Of a DNA stretch of 13,266 bases, positions 6,025-12,604 are shown piece after piece (within the stretch, counting starts at the first letter, position 1; every line of letters starts with the position of its first letter). This DNA comes from Chitinispirillaceae bacterium (GTDB taxonomy: Bacteria; Fibrobacterota; Chitinivibrionia; Chitinivibrionales; Chitinispirillaceae). Location of the stretch: NCBI GenBank assembly GCA_016926315.1, contig JAFGOU010000098.1, positions 1 to 13,266 on the forward strand, in the 5' to 3' direction. The translations under genes were made by a program, and so were the position numbers. The notes beneath the pieces are model-generated. The model made no database searches, was not told where the DNA came from, and worked only from the letters and a program-made list of their open reading frames with translations.

Positions 6025-8283
6025 TTATGCAGCCCTGAAAAGTCTGAGATGCCGCCGTTTTTTCTTCTGCTTTTCCTTGGTCGGACTGTAGGCGTACATA
6101 TAATAGGATTGATAGGTAAGCCCGGTGGTCTCAGGTCTGATGTCGTTGAGCACCAGCCCCAGAATACGCGCCTGGACGGCCTCGAGCCGCTCCTTTGCCA
6201 GCCGGAGGCTGTTCCGGGGCGCCTTGCCGACCATGTAGACCATGATGACGCCATCGACCTTGGTCGAAAGCACCATGGAATCGGCAACGGGCAGGAGTGG
6301 AGGCGCGTCAACCAGTATGATATCGAACTCCTGGCGTAGTTCGCCGAGAAGCGTGTTCATCCGCTGCGAGGAGATGAGCTCGGTCGGATTGGGCGGCCGG
6401 TGCCCGTAGGTGATGATATGAAAGTTGTCGAGCCCGGGCATGGCAAGAATCTCTTCCATGGAAAAATGCCCGAGCGCGAGGTCGGTTATGGACCGGACGC
6501 ATTCGCGCCAATCAATTTTCTGCACCAGGATGTCCGAGGTGCCCGGGCCGGGAATGGTGCCGAATATCCTCTGCATCGATGGCCGCCGGAGATTGCATTC
6601 GAGCAGCAGCACTTTTTTACCCTGCTGTGCGAACGCCACCGCAAGGTTGGCGATGGTGGTGCTCTTGCCTTCCTGCATGGTGGCGGAAGTGAGCAGGATC
6701 GTTTTGACCGACCGGTCAAAGGACAGGTATTCGATATTGGTGCGCAGTATGCGGTACGCTTCGGCGGTCGGGTCTTTGGGAATAAAATGGGTCACCAGGT
6801 ATTGCCTGAGGTGCGCATGCGATTTTTCCGCCTTTTCGGTCCGCATCCGCTGTTCATCGATATGAATATGCGGAATCACGGCAAGCACGGTAAGCTTGAG
6901 AGTCCGTTCGACGTCTTCGATCGTGCCGATTGACGTGTCGAACATCTCACGCACAATCGCGAAAATAATGCCGAACAGAAGCCCGAGCAGCATTCCGATG
7001 CTCGCTATCTGAAAAAGGTTTTTATTGAACGGCTGGCCCGGCATGAGGGCCAGCGAAAGGATCGACACGTCGTCCACCACCCCGGCCTCCGCGATACGCG
7101 CCTCCTCGAGTTTCGTGGTGAGCATTCCTGAAAGTTCTTCCTTGATCTTCAGTTTTCTGACTAGCCGCGCATACTCCAGCTCGTTGGAGGGTAACTGGAG
7201 CATTTCCCGCTCAATGCCATCACGCTCCCTGTTCAGTTTTTTCCTCTTCTGCTCGATGTCAACCAGCTTGTTATCATACACGCCGACGATCTGGTCGATC
7301 GTCTCCCTGATTTTTTTTTCGGTTTCGACCATCGCCGGATGGTCCTTGGTCCGGTACGCAAGCTGGTCGCTCTGCTGGAGCTGGTACTGGATCAACCGGT
7401 TGTTCAGTTGTGAAAGTCCGGGATCGTTATCGGTAAACTGGGAGACCCACCCCAGACCCGCTCCGGAATCAAGCGGGACCGGAGCGGAAACGACAGAGGC
7501 ATTGTCCCGCGGATCCGTTTTTTTTTCGGCTTCCGGAGCTGAATCGCCGGCACCCGACCGCTTCAATTTCGCCTGCTCCATGGTAATGATCATCATGGCA
7601 TCGTCGAGTTCCTTGATCCGTTTGTCGAGATCTGCGGCATCGGCGATTATCCGCGACGTGTTGGCGCTTACCGACGGGATCTTCTGCGACTCTTCAAACC
7701 GTTTTATCTGATTCTCGGTTTCGGCGAGTTCTCCCATGCAGCGGGCGAGCTGGTCTTCGATGAACCGCTTGGTCTTGGACGCCTGCAGTTTCTTGGTTTC
7801 GAGGGAGTATTCCTTGTACGCGAACGCGATTGCATTGGCGATATCGCGAGCCTCCCTTGGAACGCCCGATGTCGCCGATATCCTGATGATATTCGTACCG
7901 GAATTGGCGGTCGTGCTTATTTTTCCCCGCAACCCTTCGATGGCCGTCAAAACGTGCTCGTCGGTTGGATACTCGCTGTCAGCCACGGAATCGTCGACCA
8001 GCGAGAGCCGCTTTGCCGCACGGATAAGCACGGTGAAACTCGATATGACGCTGGTCTGGGTCTCGATGTTGTCCCAGGAGCCATAGACGAACGCCTCGGT
8101 ACCGAGTCCCATGACGTTATACCGGTCGACCTTGACCGATGCGGCAGCACGATAGAGGGGAGGCTTGGTCTTGGCAAAAATAACCGCGAAAATGAGCGAC
8201 AGCACGATCGTCAGCAGAACAATCTTGTATTGCTTCCTGAATATCCTCTCATAATCGGCTATCTGGAAATCATATTGCGCCAT
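6025..8283 (-). CDS. Wzc-like polysaccharide co-polymerase / BY-family tyrosine kinase
   Basis: A 752-residue inner-membrane protein that would couple chain-length control to export. The N-terminal Wzz-like region has TM1 at about 20-37, a periplasmic part with coiled-coil stretches (about 165-240 and 320-400), and TM2 at about 423-445. The cytoplasmic kinase carries the oligomerisation motif E508-x2-R511-x2-R514, Walker A ending GKST (539-542), a Walker A' LLLECNLRRP (559-568) and Walker B DIILVDAPP (654-662). A C-terminal tyrosine cluster (Y724, Y727, Y728, Y730, Y732) precedes a very basic tail. The Walker A' is unusual: the two expected Asp are Glu and Asn. The ATG at 8283 has AGGA 8 nt upstream; the frame is open further but that stretch lies in the upstream gene. 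Two A9 runs occur in the coding strand. No phosphatase gene is in the window. Confidence 0.95.
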   Translation of the reverse strand: MAQYDFQIADYERIFRKQYKIVLLTIVLSLIFAVIFAKTKPPLYRAAASVKVDRYNVMGLGTEAFVYGSWDNIETQTSVISSFTVLIRAAKRLSLVDDSVADSEYPTDEHVLTAIEGLRGKISTTANSGTNIIRISATSGVPREARDIANAIAFAYKEYSLETKKLQASKTKRFIEDQLARCMGELAETENQIKRFEESQKIPSVSANTSRIIADAADLDKRIKELDDAMMIITMEQAKLKRSGAGDSAPEAEKKTDPRDNASVVSAPVPLDSGAGLGWVSQFTDNDPGLSQLNNRLIQYQLQQSDQLAYRTKDHPAMVETEKKIRETIDQIVGVYDNKLVDIEQKRKKLNRERDGIEREMLQLPSNELEYARLVRKLKIKEELSGMLTTKLEEARIAEAGVVDDVSILSLALMPGQPFNKNLFQIASIGMLLGLLFGIIFAIVREMFDTSIGTIEDVERTLKLTVLAVIPHIHIDEQRMRTEKAEKSHAHLRQYLVTHFIPKDPTAEAYRILRTNIEYLSFDRSVKTILLTSATMQEGKSTTIANLAVAFAQQGKKVLLLECNLRRPSMQRIFGTIPGPGTSDILVQKIDWRECVRSITDLALGHFSMEEILAMPGLDNFHIITYGHRPPNPTELISSQRMNTLLGELRQEFDIILVDAPPLLPVADSMVLSTKVDGVIMVYMVGKAPRNSLRLAKERLEAVQARILGLVLNDIRPETTGLTYQSYYMYAYSPTKEKQKKKRRHLRLFRAA

Positions 8284-8296
8284 TGTCTGTTCCTGG

Positions 8297-9109
8297 TTAC
8301 GGTACGACCGCCGGTGCGACGACCCGCAGAAGGTAATACCACGGCATGACCATGGAAAGACCGTACATGGTCTCCCTGAAGGTGGAATAAAACCGCCGCG
8401 GCACGAAAATGATATCCTGATCCTGCAGCACAATGTTCTGGTCGAGCCGGCCGTTCTCAAGGATCTCCAGAAGGTTGATCGAATAGATGACCACCTTTTC
8501 CTGCTCGCTGCGGATTAGCTTGACCGACCGGCGGTACGCGTCATCTTTGCACCCACCGGCAGTGGAAAGCGCGTCGATGAAGTGGTCGCCCTTGGTAAAG
8601 GAGATCGCGCCGTTTTTCTGCACTTCGCCGAACACGTAGATCTGCGGTTCGTACCGGCGCTTGGTGATGAATATTTCGCAGAACGGCGAGACGATAAACG
8701 GTTGTAATTTGTCTTCAATGGTTTTCTGCGCCTGTATCACCGAAAGCCCGGCGATCTCGACCTCCCCCACCGGCTGGAGGACGATTCTGCCTGCTTCATT
8801 CACCCGTTTTCGCTCCAGCCGCTTTTCATCGCTTACCGGCAGTTTTTCATAAATAATCATCTCCAGTTCGTCGCCCGGGTAAATGATCTCTGAATGAATG
8901 CGGGAGGCGATGAGCTCGTTTTTGGTCATGGGCAGGCGGTCGCCGACCTGCTGAAGCGCCTCTTTCTTGTCGATGGTCATGACCTGCAGACCCTTGCCGG
9001 GCGGGGAGGCAGCGTTATTGCCCGACGGCAACGGCACCCGCTTTGCGCAGCCGAAGGAAGACAAGAGGAAAAAAATCGCTACGGTCCCCGCGGTTTTCGC
9101 ACATGTCAT
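8297..9109 (-). CDS. Outer-membrane polysaccharide export (OPX, Wza-like) lipoprotein
   Basis: A 270-residue OPX protein, the outer-membrane exit for the polymer. It begins with a lipoprotein-like signal peptide, a hydrophobic stretch ending SSFGC with Cys21 as probable lipidation site; the -3 residue is Ser instead of the usual Leu. Then follow a Poly_export domain (PF02563; YPGDELEMIIYE onward, about 95-180) and one SLBB-like domain (IYVFGEVQKNGAIS onward). The last 30 residues are hydrophobic and aromatic, possibly the membrane-spanning helix as in Wza. It is shorter than E. coli Wza (about 380) and has one SLBB, as in many non-enteric OPX proteins. The ATG at 9109 is chosen for the signal peptide; its Shine-Dalgarno is weak (GGGGAAA 8-14 nt upstream). 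The kinase gene follows after 13 nt. Confidence 0.92.
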   Translation of the reverse strand: MTCAKTAGTVAIFFLLSSFGCAKRVPLPSGNNAASPPGKGLQVMTIDKKEALQQVGDRLPMTKNELIASRIHSEIIYPGDELEMIIYEKLPVSDEKRLERKRVNEAGRIVLQPVGEVEIAGLSVIQAQKTIEDKLQPFIVSPFCEIFITKRRYEPQIYVFGEVQKNGAISFTKGDHFIDALSTAGGCKDDAYRRSVKLIRSEQEKVVIYSINLLEILENGRLDQNIVLQDQDIIFVPRRFYSTFRETMYGLSMVMPWYYLLRVVAPAVVP

Positions 9110-9304
9110 TTTAACAATTTCCCCGAAAAAAGGCGATGGCCGCGGCAGGAAAACGCCGCTAACTTCAAACGCCATAATGTGTTCAGCATAGTATAGGGTA
9201 TCATGAATCAACGGATTATGCAAGCAAGACGGCGAAACCGGGCAGAGTGGGGGGGGCATCCATTCCCTACGCTGCACTTTTTCGGACACCTTCCTGCCCG
9301 GATC
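9110..9304. other. 195-nt intergenic region upstream of the OPX gene
   Basis: This is the only long gap in the large minus-strand operon. On the minus strand it holds a TATACT -10-like box (9195-9190) without a convincing -35, so a second promoter for the export genes is possible but weak. It also holds an 8-nt G run (plus strand 9249-9256), an 8-bp inverted repeat CCGGGCAG/CTGCCCGG (9238-9245 and 9294-9301) and a small potential hairpin GCGGC/GCCGC (9142-9146, 9155-9159) in the leader. No small ORF with a credible ribosome-binding site was found, and no classic terminator. Confidence 0.45.
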
Positions 9305-9730
9305 TTACTTTGTATGAATCGGTAACCGTTCTTTTGCGGATACCAGAAACCTCAGCAGATACCCAAGCATCACCGCGAACCGGGAAAGGGGGGGATGGAG
9401 CCATGCGGAACGCCATCTCCCGGCACGCTCACAGCTCACGACGATTCCCGCGATGTCATTTACGGCGACCCGGGAAAAGGATCCCGGGCTGGAATCGCCG
9501 GCAAGCAGGAACCCCTGGCTGGAGCATTGGACGATCCGGTGAACGAGAAGCCGGTCTTCGCAGAAGAGCGCGGCCACGGACCCTGGTTCTGGCTCACCGG
9601 AGCGGGGCACGATCTTCACGCGGTCACCGGAGCGGATAAACGGCCACATGCTCTTCCCTCCCACCGTGACCACGCACGATCCGATGACGGACAGCGCGCC
9701 GAGCAGCGCGGCCTTCTCTTCAGGACCCAT
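9305..9730 (-). CDS. S24/S26-family peptidase (Ser-His type)
   Basis: A 141-residue protein with a signal-peptidase/LexA-like fold. VGGKSMWPFIRSGDRVKIVP holds the G-x-SM-x-P-x-I-x-x-GD motif with Ser27 as nucleophile. LLVHRIVQ follows with His64 where bacterial SPase I has Lys, as in the ER/archaeal/SipW-type Ser-His enzymes, and AGDSS (77-81) matches the third block. No N-terminal membrane anchor precedes the Ser motif; a hydrophobic or amphipathic stretch lies near the C-terminus (about 113-130). It is much smaller than a housekeeping signal peptidase. The ATG at 9730 is preceded by GGAG with a 9-nt spacer and overlaps the HprK-like gene by 11 nt; an ATG at 9739 is possible. Its place behind an HprK-like kinase suggests a dedicated substrate, unknown. 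Confidence 0.8.
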   Translation of the reverse strand: MGPEEKAALLGALSVIGSCVVTVGGKSMWPFIRSGDRVKIVPRSGEPEPGSVAALFCEDRLLVHRIVQCSSQGFLLAGDSSPGSFSRVAVNDIAGIVVSCERAGRWRSAWLHPPLSRFAVMLGYLLRFLVSAKERLPIHTK

Positions 9731-10547
9731 GGTAATCATCTCCGCGCAGCGCCACGGACGCGACCTCGGTGGGGTTGCGTCTGAAACGCAGCTCATAGGC
9801 GGGGGCGTGACGCGCAATGCGCAGTGAAAGGTCAAGGACCGCCTCGGCATGACCGGGCAGCTTTGAAAAATGGCAGATGCAGACAAGAAGGCGCCGCACG
9901 GTCTCCTGTTCATCAAGCCTCTGCCGAACCGTTTGGGCGCTCTTTTTTAAAAAATAGATCGCTGACAAACGGAATCGCTGCGGGCGGGCGGGCCCGGTCC
10001 GCATTTCGCCCCAGAACGGCGTGCCGCTGACGCTGACCCGTCGCGCGCCGCTCACCGTCACCGCACAGATCTCATCGTTGATCACCCGGCCGCCACCGAG
10101 CATCCGGGCGATCGTGGTTTTCCCGCTGCCCGAGCGTCCCGCAAATACGAAACCGCGTTTTCCTCGAGCGATCACTGCCGAGGCGTGAAGCAGCACCCCG
10201 TTGCGAAACTGAAGGAGCGTACAGAGCAGCACCCGCAGGCATGCGTCAAAGGTGTACATCGACGGCCGCATCGTGATGGCCCCCTCACTCCCGGACCATC
10301 GGCAGTCGAAATCATCGCGGGTGATACGACCGCTGTCAAAGGTTGCCGACCGGATACGCGGCATGACCCTGCGGCCTCCGCTGCGCGGCGATTTCGTCAC
10401 CACGCAGTCGAACCGGACAACGGGACGGTGTCCGCCGGCGATCCAGCCGCGGTACCGTTTCCGGATACGACCGGCGACAGCGGCATTGGTCAGCGTGAAT
10501 CCCAGGGAAACCCCGGCAATGGTTATGACAAGCAGGGACTTTTTCAC
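9720..10547 (-). CDS. HPr kinase-like P-loop protein
   Basis: A 275-residue protein of the HprK-related kinase type. After an N-terminal domain of about 100 residues (hydrophobic strand LLVITIAGVSLGF, then RKRYRGW) comes the kinase core: LLHASAVI (119-126), a Walker A GRSGSGKTT (137-145), an acidic NDE (157-159) at the Walker-B-like position, and GTPFWGE (176-181), all typical of HprK-related proteins. Genuine HPr kinase/phosphorylase regulates sugar uptake; HprK-related paralogues sit instead in peptide-tailoring and EPS clusters, where some phosphorylate a peptide Ser. No HPr gene is seen. The start is a GTG at 10547 overlapping the nucleotidyltransferase stop by 4 nt (GTGA) with AAAGG 7 nt upstream. 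Kinase activity is inferred from the motifs; the substrate is unknown. Confidence 0.82.
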   Translation of the reverse strand: MKKSLLVITIAGVSLGFTLTNAAVAGRIRKRYRGWIAGGHRPVVRFDCVVTKSPRSGGRRVMPRIRSATFDSGRITRDDFDCRWSGSEGAITMRPSMYTFDACLRVLLCTLLQFRNGVLLHASAVIARGKRGFVFAGRSGSGKTTIARMLGGGRVINDEICAVTVSGARRVSVSGTPFWGEMRTGPARPQRFRLSAIYFLKKSAQTVRQRLDEQETVRRLLVCICHFSKLPGHAEAVLDLSLRIARHAPAYELRFRRNPTEVASVALRGDDYHGS

Positions 10548-11611
10548 GCCGCTGCCTTTCTGAAAAGCGAGACTATCCGTCGCGCGTACAGACCCGGAAA
10601 CGAGCGCGCGCCGTACATCTCATTGAGCGTCTGCCGCGGCGGGAAAAACGAGCCCATCAGATACCGCACCGTTGCCCCCCAGGTCGGGCAGGCGAGTGCC
10701 AGCGCCAGTTCGCCGCGCCCGACACGATCCCCGTTTCTGAGCACCCGATCGAGCATCCTGCGCCGCGTCCCCGGCAGAGGGGCATCGACGTCCGCGCGCT
10801 CTTCCGTCGTAATAAGCCCTGACGCTGCCAGGCGGTCGAGGGCGATCGGGACGATAAAGGAGTGCGGGCATCCCGGTGCCACGCGTAAATGACCGGCGCG
10901 GAAATACATGAGCAGGTCGAACAGCCAGCGTTTTCGCGCAAATCCGTGTTTGAGCGCGTGGAAAGCCGCGTGAAATGACGCGCAGGAAGCGGCCGGCACC
11001 AGGTATCCGGGCATGGTCCGGCTGGGCACGAGATCAACGGGCACCCCCTGCGTCAGGAGGGCGCGCGCAGCGATACGGTCAGCCCCCCAGAAGTCAACGT
11101 GCAGGTCAATGACGATCCCGCGACGCGCCCACACCTGCCCGTAGCCCCCGCACGGCTCGAAACCCCTCTCCCTAAGCAACGCATGCACGGCCGTGTCGTT
11201 ACCATCGGGAAGGTAGAGGTCGATATCGCCCATGGCACGCGCCCAGGGCTCGGGGTAGAGGTGTTCCAGAGCGGCAAGGCCCTGGATGAGCACCACCCGT
11301 CCGGTGGCGCACAGACCGTCCTTAAGCGTTTCCAGCGTTTGCAGGGCGAGGTCCCGGTGCATGAGTGCGCGCTCGTATTCCCGGCGGATGCGCCTGATCG
11401 TCTGTCCGGGTATCGCGGGGTGGTTTTTTACGAAAGGATAGATAAGAGACGCGGTTTCATCGCGTTCGATCTCCGCGAGAAACGCCCCGTTACAAAAACG
11501 TTCGGCCTCCCGAAACGAAGGAGGGCGGCCGTATGCCGCGCCGCGCAGGAGTTCGCTCATCATGCGGAGAAAATAGTTACCGGCCTCCGGCGTCAGTACG
11601 GATATACTCAT
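10544..11611 (-). CDS. Nucleotidyltransferase-family protein (PF14907-like)
   Basis: A 355-residue protein resembling the uncharacterised nucleotidyltransferase family PF14907 (NTP_transf_5). Helical N-terminal half, then VVLIQGLAALEHLYP and RAMGDIDLYLPDGND with the catalytic-type Asp pair (D129, D131), and VIDLHVDFWG with the third Asp (D169) and a His typical of this family. The C-terminal half has FHAAFHALKHGFARKRWLFDL, also typical. In the family the segment before the DxD usually carries a KG; here it is QG. The substrate nucleotide and acceptor are unknown. The start is uncertain: ATG 11611 overlaps the HD-GYP gene by 35 nt, while ATGs at 11563 and 11560 would leave a short gap; none has a good Shine-Dalgarno. 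The stop overlaps the HprK-like start. Confidence 0.75.
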   Translation of the reverse strand: MSISVLTPEAGNYFLRMMSELLRGAAYGRPPSFREAERFCNGAFLAEIERDETASLIYPFVKNHPAIPGQTIRRIRREYERALMHRDLALQTLETLKDGLCATGRVVLIQGLAALEHLYPEPWARAMGDIDLYLPDGNDTAVHALLRERGFEPCGGYGQVWARRGIVIDLHVDFWGADRIAARALLTQGVPVDLVPSRTMPGYLVPAASCASFHAAFHALKHGFARKRWLFDLLMYFRAGHLRVAPGCPHSFIVPIALDRLAASGLITTEERADVDAPLPGTRRRMLDRVLRNGDRVGRGELALALACPTWGATVRYLMGSFFPPRQTLNEMYGARSFPGLYARRIVSLFRKAAA

Positions 11612-12584
11612 CGGTGTACTGCACGCGTGAGACGAAAATGGTGGCGTCGGTCGAAAGATCGATGCGTACCGGCACGGGTTCCTCTTCGTTTTCATCCCAG
11701 GCATTGACGATCGGCCGCAGGGGGAAACCGGGAACGGTCTCCACGACCAGTCCGATCTTATTGTTATTGAGTTTGACCAGGCTCCCGACCGGATAGACCC
11801 CGATCGCCTCGATGACCTCCCGCAGGACCGTCTTGCTGTACAGGTGCTCCTTTTCGGCGATGATGGTCTTCATCGCGTCCGCGGGATGAAACGGTTTACG
11901 GAACGAACGCTCGTGGGTCAGCGCCTCAAACGAGTCGCAGATGCCCACAATCCTCGAGAACGTGTGGAGTTCGCCTTCCAGGGACTGGCCGTATCCCCTG
12001 CCGTTTTCCCGCTTGTGCTCCTCGAGAATAACGCTTAAAAGCCAGGGAAAATCACTCCTGAGGCTTTCAAAAAAAGCATACCCGGCGAGCGGATGCGTTT
12101 TGACCAGCTCCTGCTCCTCCTCGGAAAGCTCGCGATCGTGGGTATAGGCACGAACGTCGATTTTCGTCATCCCGATATCGTGGAGAAGGCCGGCGACCCC
12201 GAGCTCGGTGCATTCCCGCACGGGAAGCCTCATTCTGACGCCGATGGTGCAGGCGAGAAACGCCACATTCAGCGAATGGCAGACCAGCGGATCGCCGCGG
12301 TACGCGGGCCGGGCAGCCTCGATCAGCAGCTGCGGCGTTTTGGCGACCGCGTATATCAGCATTTCGGCCATGGAGAAAAGGCGGGTGAACGGGAGTTCGC
12401 GCACATCGCCGCGTGGTTCACCGGCGAGGCGGTCGCGGAGAATCTCATGCAGCTGGCCAATCAGTTCGCCGTATTGACATGACGGCGATTTGTCCCGCGC
12501 AATCGGCGCCTGGACGTTTTTGACGTAAATCGCCTCCATGGTAATGAGCGCTGCTTCCATCTCTCTTGAGAGCGGTTTTGCCAT
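11577..12584 (-). CDS. HD-GYP domain protein with a degenerate GYP motif
   Basis: A 335-residue soluble protein with an HD-GYP phosphodiesterase domain at about 95-300 and no visible receiver or membrane sensor; the first 90 residues are helical and unassigned. Visible metal-site residues are H103, H135-D136 (GLLHDIGMTKI), H164 (VKTHPLAGY), H190 and D217 (GICDSFEALTHER). The usual HHE-x(n)-GYP reads EEHKRENGRGYGQ, so the first His of the pair is Glu and the GYP is GYG. A C-terminal tail (YPVGSLVKLNNNKIGLVVE) of the sort often found after HD-GYP domains follows. Family members hydrolyse cyclic di-GMP; whether this one does is unclear. The ATG at 12584 has GGAC and AGGGA upstream and follows the WecA-like stop after 20 nt. 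It may adjust EPS synthesis to c-di-GMP. Confidence 0.88.
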   Translation of the reverse strand: MAKPLSREMEAALITMEAIYVKNVQAPIARDKSPSCQYGELIGQLHEILRDRLAGEPRGDVRELPFTRLFSMAEMLIYAVAKTPQLLIEAARPAYRGDPLVCHSLNVAFLACTIGVRMRLPVRECTELGVAGLLHDIGMTKIDVRAYTHDRELSEEEQELVKTHPLAGYAFFESLRSDFPWLLSVILEEHKRENGRGYGQSLEGELHTFSRIVGICDSFEALTHERSFRKPFHPADAMKTIIAEKEHLYSKTVLREVIEAIGVYPVGSLVKLNNNKIGLVVETVPGFPLRPIVNAWDENEEEPVPVRIDLSTDATIFVSRVQYTDEYIRTDAGGR

Positions 12585-12604
12585 GGGTGTCCGTCCCTGC
12601 GCCT

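Noticed and set aside
7025..7711. Plus-strand open frame of 228 codons, rich in Ser
   Set aside because: It lies wholly antisense to the Wzc-like gene, which has clear motifs on the other strand; the Ser/Leu-rich composition is the shadow of that reading frame.
8284..8460. Upstream extension of the kinase to 8460
   Set aside because: The segment is Cys/Arg-rich, lies inside the OPX gene and precedes a well-placed AGGA and ATG at 8283.
9110..9289. Upstream in-frame extension of the OPX protein by 60 residues, or a separate small peptide gene
   Set aside because: It would bury the signal peptide and lipidation Cys, the GTG at 9289 has a badly spaced Shine-Dalgarno, and the reading frame has no peptide-precursor features.
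9238..9301. Inverted repeat as a transcription terminator
   Set aside because: The 48-nt loop, short 8-bp arms and lack of a following T run do not fit an intrinsic terminator.
11099..11707. Plus-strand open frame of 202 codons
   Set aside because: Antisense to the nucleotidyltransferase, whose DxD and DLH motifs support the minus strand.
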